Source of the DNA: a virus
IMG/VR virus record: IMGVR_UViG_3300042465_009824
Location: 1-25,577 of that record
Length of the DNA: 25,577 nt
Direction: 5' to 3' (one strand)
Shown piece by piece: positions 6,485-13,194 of the stretch; position 1 is the first letter of the stretch; every line of letters starts with the position of its first letter. Below the pieces are notes generated by a model. It did no database searches. It was not told the DNA's origin and saw only the letters and a program-made list of their open reading frames with translations. The position numbers and the translations under genes were made by a program.

Positions 6485-6856
6485 ATGAAAAGTCCGATTA
6501 TCTCCAGTAACCCTAAGTTCGGCATGGTCGCCGTTCACGCCTGGGGTGCCGCACCCTATATTAAAAATGCCCTTCGGCTTCGGGCGGAAGTCTTGGTTTC
6601 TTGTTCTGCCGCCGATATTGCGCCGCGAACGTTGATGCATGGTCGTGTTCATCGGCCGGAGTCGCCATGGGCTGGGTTGTGGCCTCTGTCAATATTCGCC
6701 GCACATGATGTCGACTACCGAGAGTATGCTGATGACAAGATGACCCGTTGCACTGCTGGCGCGCTTTACTCAAAGTCGCAACTAGATGTTGCCGTAGCTA
6801 GGTTCCTTGAAGGACTCCCGGATGACGCGCGTGTCACGATCAACGTGATGGATTAA
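6485..6856 (+). CDS. Hypothetical cargo protein
   Basis: A 123-aa soluble protein beginning MKSPIISSNPKFGMVAVHAW. It has no signal peptide, membrane segment or motif I recognise. Hydrophobic strand- and helix-like blocks (AEVLVSCSAADIA, LWPLSIFAAHDVDY, LDVAVARFLEGL) point to a small alpha/beta fold. Codon use is less GC-biased than in the structural genes. It is 17 bp upstream of the Sel1 lipoprotein gene, so the two are probably one transcription unit. Start choice rests on ATG 6485 being first in the frame after a 180-bp AT-rich gap; no clear Shine-Dalgarno. Confidence 0.55.
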   Translation: MKSPIISSNPKFGMVAVHAWGAAPYIKNALRLRAEVLVSCSAADIAPRTLMHGRVHRPESPWAGLWPLSIFAAHDVDYREYADDKMTRCTAGALYSKSQLDVAVARFLEGLPDDARVTINVMD

Positions 6857-6873
6857 AGCCTTGATACGTTCTC

Positions 6874-8280
6874 ATGATTAACCCTGTTTCCAAAGTATTC
6901 AGCCTTATTGCCGTTGCTGTTTGTGCGTTGCTTTTGGGGTGTTCTAAAAGTGATTTAGACATTCTGAAGGATAAGGCGGCAGCTGGTAATGCTGATGCTC
7001 AGTTGGAGCTTGGTTCAGTATATGCCAACGGAACCGGCACCAGCGTGAACTATGCCGAGGCTATGAAGTGGTTCACCTTGGCGGCTGATGCTGGAAAAGC
7101 AGTAGCAGCCCGGAATATCGGCATAATGTATTCCAGGGGGCAAGGGACGCATCAGGATCTGCAAGCCGCTGTCGTTTGGTATCGAAAGGCTGCTGATGCC
7201 TCTGACGCTAAGGCGCAATATCTGCTTGGTGACGCGTATGCCAACGGCACTGGTGTCTCCCGGGATGAGCAGCAGGCGTTAAAGTGGTTTAAAGCTTCTG
7301 CGAAGGCGGGGCATCCGGCTGCCCTGACACGCATAGGTGCCATGCACTTGGAAGGACAGGGTGTCCCAATAAACATCCAGGAAGCCGTCAACTTATTCAA
7401 GGATGCCGCGGAGCAGGGGGATCCTGTCGCGAACGCCATACTTGGTTCTATGTTCAAAAAAGGCACGGTTTTGGAAAAAAACCTCGAGGCTGCCGCTCAT
7501 TATTTCAAGAGGGCGGCTGACGGAGGCAACCGGGCCGCTAAGGTCGAATTAGCTGTAATGATGCTTTCAGGCAAGGGTGTGCCCCAGGATCGTGCAACAG
7601 CGGAGCGCATGCTCACCGAGGCCGCCGACCAAGGGGTGCCTGAGGCTCAGTATCACATGGCCATGCTGAAGGCATTCGGCTCCTACGTGCCTAACTTCTA
7701 TGCCGCGGCTGATCTGCTGAAATCATCAGCTGCTCAAGGGCATGCCGATTCACAGGCGTTCTTAGCTACGCTCTATCAAGAGGGGAAGGGTGTTGTCAAA
7801 GATGACCGTGAAGCCCTCAGGCTCTTTAACGCTGCTGCCGCTGGAGGTAGCGCATCTGCTCAGAACTCGCTAGGTGTAATCCATCGCGACGGGATAGAGG
7901 TGCCCCGAAGCTTCCAGGAGGCGGAGAAATGGTTCCGTAAATCTGCAGAGGGTGGGGACCTTTCTGGCCAGACGAATTACGGTTCGTTGCTTTATTCTGC
8001 AGGAAGGTATTCGGAGTCGTTTATCTGGTCCCAGAAGGCTGCCCTCCGAGGTGATGCTACCTCCCAATATAACATGGGAGCCATGTACAACAACGGACTA
8101 GGTGTCATGGTCGATCGAGTCCTGGCTTACGCATGGGTTAATCTTGCTGCCAGCGGTGAGGAGAAGCTCCCCCGGGCTCAACGGCTTCGGGACAGTATGG
8201 AGCGCACCTTGTCTTATCAGCAGATTGTCCGGGCTCAGGCTGAGACGGCCAAGTTGAAGGAATTGATAAAGTCGGAATAG
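6874..8280 (+). CDS. Sel1-repeat lipoprotein
   Basis: A 468-aa protein with a type II signal peptide (MINPVSKVFSLIAVAVCALL) and lipobox LLLGC, Cys23 as the lipidated residue. The +2 residue is Ser, which favours outer-membrane sorting. The mature part is eleven consecutive repeats of about 36 residues of the Sel1 type (AxxxLGxxYxxGxGvxxDxxxAxxWfxkAAxxG). The first is at about residue 40 and the last (YNMGAMYNNGLGVMVDRVLAYAWVNLAAS) is near 400-435, followed by a helical tail. Repeats 5, 7, 9 and 10 are degenerate at the GxG turn. Sel1 arrays are solenoid scaffolds for protein-protein contact. A lipoprotein inside a prophage fits lysogenic conversion of the cell envelope. It could instead have been captured from the host. 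Confidence 0.88.
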   Translation: MINPVSKVFSLIAVAVCALLLGCSKSDLDILKDKAAAGNADAQLELGSVYANGTGTSVNYAEAMKWFTLAADAGKAVAARNIGIMYSRGQGTHQDLQAAVVWYRKAADASDAKAQYLLGDAYANGTGVSRDEQQALKWFKASAKAGHPAALTRIGAMHLEGQGVPINIQEAVNLFKDAAEQGDPVANAILGSMFKKGTVLEKNLEAAAHYFKRAADGGNRAAKVELAVMMLSGKGVPQDRATAERMLTEAADQGVPEAQYHMAMLKAFGSYVPNFYAAADLLKSSAAQGHADSQAFLATLYQEGKGVVKDDREALRLFNAAAAGGSASAQNSLGVIHRDGIEVPRSFQEAEKWFRKSAEGGDLSGQTNYGSLLYSAGRYSESFIWSQKAALRGDATSQYNMGAMYNNGLGVMVDRVLAYAWVNLAASGEEKLPRAQRLRDSMERTLSYQQIVRAQAETAKLKELIKSE

Positions 8281-8307
8281 TTTGCGCAGAAGTTATGCCA
8301 ATATCAC

Positions 8308-8367
8308 GGGGGGCTTGCGTCCCCTGTTTGGTTGGTGCAACTTATGTCCTGCTGGGGGGTTATCCCC
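8308..8367. repeat. Two short G4/C4 hairpins downstream of the Sel1 gene
   Basis: GGGG (8310-8313) pairs with CCCC (8321-8324) and is followed by a T-rich TGTTTGGTT. A second GGGG (8356-8359) pairs with CCCC (8364-8367). They lie in the approximately 200-bp gap between the lipoprotein gene and 8481. Either could be a weak terminator; stems are only about 4-5 bp, so confidence is low. Confidence 0.3.
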
Positions 8368-8480
8368 TGACGCAGACAAGGACTCCGCTCTAGGTGACGA
8401 TACTCACTAGGGCCGAATGGACAAAGCACGGTTCCCTCGGGGACCATCGCAGTGCGTTACCGCGAAACCAAACCAACCAC

Positions 8481-8738
8481 ATGAAATACAATATCAACAT
8501 CTCCCCTGCCTGGATCGGCCAGCTCGGCCTAATCGACGATTGGGGTCCCGAGATCGACCTTAAGGACATTCCCGCCGACACGGCCCGCGCCGTGGCGGTA
8601 AAACTTAAGTCTGGGCGCGTGCACCTCATCAGCTGGAAGCACGTCAAGGACCTGCCGGCGGACGATCCTGCCGTCGCTGCCGTCCTGGTGGACATCCTCA
8701 TCGACGAAAACCAACTCTTCAAACCCAACGCCGGCTGA
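8481..8738 (+). CDS. Small hypothetical protein
   Basis: An 85-aa acidic protein starting MKYNINISPAWIGQLG. An upstream in-frame ATG at 8394 would add 29 residues of unlikely composition. The core (ADTARAVAVKLKSGRVHLISWKHVKDL, then AVAAVLVDILIDENQLF) alternates strands and helices and looks like a small folded domain. It is 14 bp upstream of the CxCG protein at 8753 with matching GC-rich codon use, so the pair likely forms one bicistronic unit. No family recognised. Confidence 0.55.
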   Translation: MKYNINISPAWIGQLGLIDDWGPEIDLKDIPADTARAVAVKLKSGRVHLISWKHVKDLPADDPAVAAVLVDILIDENQLFKPNAG

Positions 8739-8752
8739 CCCGGCATCCCAAC

Positions 8753-9199
8753 ATGAAAACCAACATCCTATCTCTCTCCTTCCGCCAGGTGGCTGCGACC
8801 GACAAGTCGCCGGCCCACCTGGTCGGGGAGCTCCGCGTCGACGGCTCCCGCCTCGGCGAGGGGTATGTCCTGGACGTCCGCCGGCTGGCGGATGCCCTGA
8901 CCCGGGAAGGGGAGCACTTCATCTTCACCTGCGGGTGCGGTGAGCCTGGCTGTGTCGGCATCCACGAGGGGGTCCGTTCTCGGATCTCCGGGGACGCCGT
9001 CACTCTGGACGGCACCTTGCCCAAGGGTGGGGCTTTCTCTGTGGTTCTGGTGGCTTCCCAGGCTCGTAAGGCAGTGGCCGAGGCCCTAGCGGCCGTCGAA
9101 CCGGTGGCCTCGGCCATGGCCGGTGAGGAGGGTTATCCTATCGGGCCGGACGGCTTTAATTCTTCCCACATAAATGCAGCCTTGGTGGCGCTATCATAG
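8753..9199 (+). CDS. Hypothetical protein with CxCG..GC metal-site-like motif
   Basis: A 148-aa protein. Residues 57-71 read FIFTCGCGEPGCVGIH, which places C60, C62, C67 and H71 in a tight cluster typical of a small metal (probably zinc) knuckle. Similar F.CxCG..GC.G motifs recur in uncharacterised bacterial proteins, but I cannot name the family. The flanks (RQVAATDKSPAHLVGELRVDG before, SRISGDAVTLDGTLP after) look like beta strands. The C-terminal part is an alanine-rich helix. It pairs with the upstream 85-aa gene. The pair differs in base composition from the AT-richer genes on both sides, suggesting separate acquisition. Role unknown. Confidence 0.6.
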   Translation: MKTNILSLSFRQVAATDKSPAHLVGELRVDGSRLGEGYVLDVRRLADALTREGEHFIFTCGCGEPGCVGIHEGVRSRISGDAVTLDGTLPKGGAFSVVLVASQARKAVAEALAAVEPVASAMAGEEGYPIGPDGFNSSHINAALVALS

Positions 9200-9419
9200 T
9201 CGGCCGATTCGCGCCATGTGCATGAGCATGCTCGGCGTGTTGATTTTCGTGCGACATTTGGGATGCGATGTTTACGTGTTAAGTCGATGCTCTTGCCGTG
9301 TAGGTGCGACAGTTCGGGGTGTATTTTATGTATAAAAACACATAGGATATTATATCCGGAACGGTCTGTGTCTGATGTATTTGTATTGAATCATCATAAG
9401 GGTATATTATCACGGAGAA
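9200..9419. other. AT-rich gene-free spacer with a palindrome
   Basis: No convincing gene in 220 bp. The stretch becomes AT-rich toward 9320-9410 and contains GGATATTATATCC (9345-9357), palindromic except for the central base. ATGTATAAAAACAC just upstream could hold a promoter -10. It probably carries the promoter for the membrane protein gene at 9420, which is preceded by GGAG. Confidence 0.4.
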
Positions 9420-9839
9420 ATGGAACCTACCCCGTCCACTCCCCCTGCTGCGCCTGACGTCATCAGCGTAAATAAGAAAACCTTTATCGGCATGGCTGTG
9501 GCCCTTGTGGTTGTCTTGGCCATCGGCTTCATCTGTCTTTTGACTTTCGCTGTATCGAAGCCGCCGCTTCCTGTCACCGTCAAGTGGCGCGAGGCAATTT
9601 TGGATCACACCAGCGTTATGATAATTCGTTTAAACAATGATCAGTCATCCACTTTGCGGGTTCTTGTAACTTACCGCGACAATTCCCTGAATCAAGTTAA
9701 GCGCGCCTATGTCGATGTTCATGCGGGACAGGTAAGCGTTGGTCACTTGGAGGGCTTTTCATTCCTTCCTGGTGATACGGTTGAGCTTTCAAACGCGCGT
9801 TTTTCTTCAATCACGACAGTTTGTCCGCCTCAGAAATAG
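9420..9839 (+). CDS. Single-pass membrane protein, unknown function
   Basis: A 139-aa protein: a short proline-rich cytoplasmic start (MEPTPSTPPAAPDVISVNKK), one transmembrane segment at about 22-45 (FIGMAVALVVVLAIGFICLLTFAV) and an approximately 90-residue outward domain rich in beta-strand pattern (VTVKWREAILDHTSVMIIRL, STLRVLVTYRD, GDTVELSNARFSSI). This is a signal-anchor (N-in) topology with no lipobox. GGAG lies just upstream of the ATG. It is in the AT-rich part of the cargo island. An envelope-facing moron protein is plausible; no family recognised. Confidence 0.6.
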   Translation: MEPTPSTPPAAPDVISVNKKTFIGMAVALVVVLAIGFICLLTFAVSKPPLPVTVKWREAILDHTSVMIIRLNNDQSSTLRVLVTYRDNSLNQVKRAYVDVHAGQVSVGHLEGFSFLPGDTVELSNARFSSITTVCPPQK

Positions 9840-9907
9840 CAGGTTTCTTGTTAGAGAGTCTGCAGTAGCATCTTGAACGTGGGGAGGCTTTAGCCACTCT
9901 TTCCAAG

Positions 9908-10627
9908 ATGTTCGCTTTCGAAAGGGTGCCGGAGGATACGGTAAGTTTGCTCGCGCTAGACCGTAAGATTGCGGAGCAGGCTCATGCCTTTCTCGGAGAG
10001 GTCGAGCTGAAGGTCCAGTCGCCTGAAGTTATGCGCGAGAAGGTCATGCTTATCGCAGAGCGTACGAAGGCCCAGGAGATCCTGCATGCTCTCTTCCAGC
10101 AGCATATGTCGATGGTCCTTCGACGCTGCCAGTCTGACGTCATAGCAGATGAATGGCAGAAGGACGCACTGGGCGTGTTCAGCCGGGATGAACGCTTTTT
10201 CGACCGCGCGTCCCTTCTGGCTCATGCCTTGGCAGATCGGTCTTTTGAGTCCAAGAAGTTCGCCCAGTCGGAAGTCTGGGCCAATCGTTCAATCAAGGAG
10301 GCCGAAAGGGTAGGGAAGGACTTGCCTTGGTTGGCGGACGCCTGGCGCATATCCGCCCAGGCACTTTCGGATGATAATCTAGGGCCGGAGGTTGAATCGC
10401 GCCTGAGGAAGTCCATCGCCCTCTGGCATGAACAAAGATCCCCTGATCCGATAAGGGCCATGTTCGCCTTCATGGGTTTAGGGATATTTCTCTTGGAGGT
10501 CGGAAAACGTGCGGAGGCCGAAAAGGCCTTGGTCGACGCAGTGGTCTTCGCTAAGACTCTTCCCGGCGAGGCCAAGATGTTGGCTGCCGCACCCGAGAGG
10601 GTTTTGCTCAAGATTCGGACTCCTTAA
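9908..10627 (+). CDS. TPR-like helical cargo protein
   Basis: A 239-aa all-helical soluble protein. The first half is a charged helical bundle (LDRKIAEQAHAFLGEVELKV, REKVMLIAERTKAQEILHALF). The second half has paired helices with TPR-like spacing (FAQSEVWANRSIKEAERVG, LPWLADAWRISAQALS, MFAFMGLGIFLLEVGKRAEAEKALVDAVVFAK). The last pair matches the TPR 'G.y.eAe.aL..Al' ending. No catalytic motif and no signal peptide. It is the second TPR-like gene in the island but shows no obvious sequence similarity to the one at 4979. Function unknown. Confidence 0.6.
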   Translation: MFAFERVPEDTVSLLALDRKIAEQAHAFLGEVELKVQSPEVMREKVMLIAERTKAQEILHALFQQHMSMVLRRCQSDVIADEWQKDALGVFSRDERFFDRASLLAHALADRSFESKKFAQSEVWANRSIKEAERVGKDLPWLADAWRISAQALSDDNLGPEVESRLRKSIALWHEQRSPDPIRAMFAFMGLGIFLLEVGKRAEAEKALVDAVVFAKTLPGEAKMLAAAPERVLLKIRTP

Positions 10628-10682
10628 CCGGCAGGAAGACCGAACCTTTGACAACGTTTGGCTTGTCGGGAGTATGTTGAGC

Positions 10683-10880
10683 ATGGACGACGCCAATTCT
10701 CCCGATGGATATAAAGCTGATAAGGATGCGGCGGATTCACGCGTTGCCGGGGCTGGAAAGCCTGACGGTCGGCCGTCAGTCCCGCCCAAGGAGATGTCGA
10801 TGCAAGATGCCTTTGCCGTGGTGTTCAAGAAGATGAAGGCCGGGGTGAAGATGGACCTCCGTGAGCCCGGGGATAAGTAG
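10683..10880 (+). CDS. Small hydrophilic hypothetical protein
   Basis: A 65-aa protein starting MDDANSPDGYKADKDAAD and ending KKMKAGVKMDLREPGDK. ATG 10683 is chosen because GGGAG lies 10 nt upstream; ATG 10674 is in the same frame. It is mostly disordered-looking and charged, with one helix (MQDAFAVVFKKMKAG). It follows the TPR-like gene by 55 bp. No family is recognised, and it converges on the minus-strand membrane operon. Confidence 0.4.
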   Translation: MDDANSPDGYKADKDAADSRVAGAGKPDGRPSVPPKEMSMQDAFAVVFKKMKAGVKMDLREPGDK

Positions 10881-10914
10881 GCCGACCCTGTTTGCCCCGC
10901 TGGAGGCCTAGGGT
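10878..10914. repeat. Inverted repeat between convergent genes
   Basis: TAGGCC (10878-10883) pairs with GGCCTA (10905-10910), and ACCCT (10885-10889) is also complementary to AGGGT (10910-10914). It spans the gap between two converging genes, as a bidirectional terminator would, but lacks long T tracts. Confidence 0.28.
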
Positions 10915-11493
10915 TTACTGGCCGTGGCTCGCGATCAGTTTCCTGAGATTACTAAAAGCAGCTTCTGCCTTGGCCGAAAGCCGCGCCATTTCTTTATCGT
11001 CCTTTTCTCCGGCATTCTTGGATTCACGGTGGAGGTCTATTTTGCCCAGCCAGATGATGCAGTCGGCTTCGGTTTCCACCATTTTGAGGTAAGCCTCAGG
11101 TGAGTTTAATAGCAGGGTCTTCCCGTGGAACTCGTCCATCCAGGTCTTCCACATGCCTGACCTTGTCGCGGGGTCTGCGTAGAGCGCGCCTAGCGTGAAG
11201 GTCAATTGGTCGGCTGAGTCGTTGTCCGCGTCTTGTTTCTCCGAATCCAAGGCGTTATTTGCATCGAAGGCTTCTTGCTCGTCCTGAAGGTTCTCGTCGT
11301 CGTGGAATATAGATCGAAATTGGCTCCTGTCCTGCACACTAGGATCTACTTTATTGGACGGGCTTGCTTCATCGGCCTGGCGGCCCCGCTGTTCATTCCT
11401 GAGCGAAGAGATAGTTTCATCCCCGACCCTCCGTACGATGTCCATGAAATCGTCGGGCTTCTTGTTTTCTCCTCCCTGGGCAGGCGTGGTCAT
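10915..11493 (-). CDS. Acidic soluble protein of the minus-strand membrane operon
   Basis: A 192-aa protein; the start MTTPAQGGENKKPDDFMD is taken as ATG 11493, 10 bp after the upstream stop, because the longer frame merely shadows the membrane gene. The middle is strongly acidic and probably disordered (about 60-100: DDENLQDEQEAFDANNALDS). The C-terminal half is helical and conserved-looking (FTLGALYADPATRSGMWKTWMDEF, AYLKMVETEADCIIWLGKID, then a charged coiled-coil-like EKDDKEMARLSAKAEAAFSNLRKLI). It is the last of three minus-strand genes and the only soluble one, which suggests an intracellular effector or adaptor for the membrane partner. No family recognised. Confidence 0.6.
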   Translation of the reverse strand: MTTPAQGGENKKPDDFMDIVRRVGDETISSLRNEQRGRQADEASPSNKVDPSVQDRSQFRSIFHDDENLQDEQEAFDANNALDSEKQDADNDSADQLTFTLGALYADPATRSGMWKTWMDEFHGKTLLLNSPEAYLKMVETEADCIIWLGKIDLHRESKNAGEKDDKEMARLSAKAEAAFSNLRKLIASHGQ

Positions 11494-11503
11494 ATTTATG
11501 TTC

Positions 11504-12142
11504 TCAAAAGAGCGCTTTGACGAAGCCAACGGCCCAGCCGAGCAAGAAGAACAAGGGGATAGCCGCAATGGTGTTCCTGACCTTGTCCCAGCCTGTTCCG
11601 TCCACGTCGTCATTCAATCTGAACGATGATTCCCAGATGTGAAATGTGCCGTTGATAAAGGCGTAGAAGATCGCCGAATTTGCGATTGCTGACATTGGGG
11701 ATGTTCTCAGGTGCGACCAGAACGCAGTCAGCACTTCCGGTGCCCCGCTAAGCGGCGAGAGTCCGGAGATGAAGTAGGTCTTTGCTGTTTCAAGGAACCC
11801 GTTTGCCATTTGCCCGGGTCCGATGACCACCGCCGCAAATGCGAGGGGTAGTATCAACTGGCCGAAGCCATTCGCGGCCCGCTCTGCGAAAGGTCTTTTG
11901 GGCGCATCGCCGTCGGCTGTTTCTTTTAGCTGTAGGTATGCGCTCATCGGCACGAGCCCGATGATTATCTCCGGGTCTTGCTTCCTTGCTGTTAGGCGGA
12001 TGACGTTCCCGATCTGTATCTTTTGGACTGTACGACCGAATGTCGTAGCCATGAATGTCATCCATATTACTGACCCAATCGATACTAGGTGCAGGAATAT
12101 GTATACCCAGAGGACTGCTTCCCAGTTCGAAATCTGGCTCAT
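11504..12142 (-). CDS. Multi-pass membrane protein of the minus-strand operon
   Basis: A 212-aa protein with hydrophobic segments at about 8-30 (AVLWVYIFLHLVSIGSVIWM), 93-113 (GQLILPLAFAAVVIGPGQ), 148-168 (MSAIANSAIFYAFINGTF) and 190-210 (IAAIPLFFLLGWAVGFVKALF). Between the first and second lies an approximately 60-residue polar domain with basic patches (GRTVQKIQIGNVIRLTARKQDPEII). There is no signal peptide cleavage site and no transporter signature. It is the middle gene of the cassette, 10 bp before the soluble gene. AT-rich DNA (TTTAATTAA) precedes its start rather than a Shine-Dalgarno. A membrane-anchored defence or exclusion component is possible but unproven. Confidence 0.62.
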   Translation of the reverse strand: MSQISNWEAVLWVYIFLHLVSIGSVIWMTFMATTFGRTVQKIQIGNVIRLTARKQDPEIIIGLVPMSAYLQLKETADGDAPKRPFAERAANGFGQLILPLAFAAVVIGPGQMANGFLETAKTYFISGLSPLSGAPEVLTAFWSHLRTSPMSAIANSAIFYAFINGTFHIWESSFRLNDDVDGTGWDKVRNTIAAIPLFFLLGWAVGFVKALF

Positions 12143-12178
12143 TTAATTAAAGGAAGAGGTTGGAGTAAGGGCTTGAGC

Positions 12179-12367
12179 CTACTTGCTGGCACGAAGTGCA
12201 GCCATAGCCTTAAGCAGGCAAACCGTACCAGCGGATAGCCCAAGTGCAGTTATTGCGGAGCCAACTACAAGTCCGCCTCCATCTCCATGTTGCCAGAGGT
12301 ACCGGAAGAAGAACACGCAGTTTACAAGCAGGAAGGAGCCAGCAAATAGCCACATCGTGAACTTCAT
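12179..12367 (-). CDS. Small two-helix membrane protein
   Basis: A 62-aa protein with two transmembrane segments, at about 4-23 (TMWLFAGSFLLVNCVFFFRY) and 33-53 (LVVGSAITALGLSAGTVCLL), joined by a short glycine-rich loop (QHGDGGG) and ending in a basic tail (ALRASK). It is the promoter-proximal gene of the minus-strand operon. Its start lies just beside the palindrome at 12369-12397. The size and hairpin topology match small phage inner-membrane proteins (holin-like or superinfection-exclusion-like), but its location away from the lysis genes argues against a simple holin. Confidence 0.58.
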   Translation of the reverse strand: MKFTMWLFAGSFLLVNCVFFFRYLWQHGDGGGLVVGSAITALGLSAGTVCLLKAMAALRASK

Positions 12368-12368
12368 G

Positions 12369-12397
12369 CATAAGCATTTTAAAATGAATGCCTTATG
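12369..12397. promoter_or_regulatory. Operator-like palindrome at the head of the membrane operon
   Basis: CATTTTAAAATG (12375-12386) is a perfect 12-bp palindrome. Around it, CATAAG (12369-12374) and CTTATG (12392-12397) form an outer inverted repeat, slightly off the same centre. It lies within 2 bp of the start codon of the minus-strand operon and about 100 bp before the late operon. It could bind a repressor, or serve as an AT-rich promoter and translation-start region. Confidence 0.4.
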
Positions 12398-12437
12398 TCA
12401 AGTTGCCGAATCGGCCTTTTTGGCGTCAACGCTGAAC

Positions 12438-12458
12438 ACCTCCCACGTTGTGGGAGGT
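12438..12458. repeat. Perfect hairpin in the late-operon leader
   Basis: ACCTCCCAC (12438-12446), loop GTT, GTGGGAGGT (12450-12458): a 9-bp perfect stem with a 3-nt loop. No T tract follows, so it is not a classical terminator. The 3' arm contains GGGAGG, which could mimic a ribosome-binding site. A late-gene control element or operator is possible. Confidence 0.45.
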
Positions 12459-12495
12459 CAGTCGCGATGACTTTCTCCAGCGGAGGGGTTGTCTC

Positions 12496-13194
12496 GTGCG
12501 CATGGAGCACGGGCCCACAGTCGAACCGACGCCGGAGGCGGGGCCTCAACTAAAACACGAGCCTGCATCGCATGGCTGCGCCCAACTCAGCCTCCCCACG
12601 CTAGGTGATGAGGAAGGCCCGTGCTCCTCCCTTCCTCTCGGTTTCTTCCGGTTGAACCCGCGCGAGCGGATCTTCGTCGAGGGCGTAATGAAACATGGCC
12701 GCTATCGACAGGCCGCCATTGATGCCGGTTACAGCACTCGCAATGCCGCCTGGATCGCGAGCGACTTGGTCCGCCGCCCTGATATCCAGTCCGTCTTCAT
12801 GCAGCTCTGCCACCGGGCCGAGGAACGCGTCGCCGCCCGGGCCGGCGACTGCCTCGGCAAGTCAGAGTCCTACTCCTTCGACCTAGCCCTGGCCCGTGAG
12901 CGCCGCGCCGATGCGCAGCGCAAGGTCGACGAATCCTCCGACATGGTCGCCCGCGAGATCGCGGAGGCCGAGCTCACCGACGCCCGCAAGGAGGAGGACC
13001 GCCTGAGCCGGATCTGCTCCGACTGGACCAAGCTCGCCTTCCTCGCGATGGGCAAGGGCCTGCCTGAGTCCAAGGTAACCAACCATACCACCATTGTCAC
13101 CGGGGGCCGCGTCATCGAGCCGGCGCTCCTGGAGGCCATCACCCAGGCCCGCCTCGACGGCGTCCTTGAATCCAGGGAGGCCGTGCCCGCATGA
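12496..13194 (+). CDS. Terminase small subunit
   Basis: Recognises phage DNA and delivers it to the packaging motor. GTG 12496 is chosen because GGAGG (12482-12486) ends 9 nt upstream; ATG 12502 is the alternative, and the upstream TTG 12448 lies inside a hairpin. After an approximately 50-residue proline/glutamate-rich start, NPRERIFVEGVMKHGRYRQAAIDAGYSTRNAAWIAS and DLVRRPDI form the helix-turn-helix DNA-binding domain typical of Terminase_2-type small subunits ('F...yl..g....AAi.AGYs...A....s.lL..p.v'). A long charged coiled coil (about 125-165) follows for oligomerisation. It overlaps the large-subunit gene by 4 bp. At 232 aa it is longer than many relatives. Confidence 0.82.
   Translation: MRMEHGPTVEPTPEAGPQLKHEPASHGCAQLSLPTLGDEEGPCSSLPLGFFRLNPRERIFVEGVMKHGRYRQAAIDAGYSTRNAAWIASDLVRRPDIQSVFMQLCHRAEERVAARAGDCLGKSESYSFDLALARERRADAQRKVDESSDMVAREIAEAELTDARKEEDRLSRICSDWTKLAFLAMGKGLPESKVTNHTTIVTGGRVIEPALLEAITQARLDGVLESREAVPA

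Noticed and set aside
9218-9457. A 79-aa frame with a cysteine cluster (CRCDSSGC)
   Set aside because: It overlaps the start of the better supported 9420 membrane gene, has no ribosome site and lies in AT-rich spacer.
12448-12495. Upstream TTG start for the small terminase
   Set aside because: The TTG lies inside the hairpin loop and stem at 12438-12458, and GTG 12496 has a good GGAGG at proper distance.
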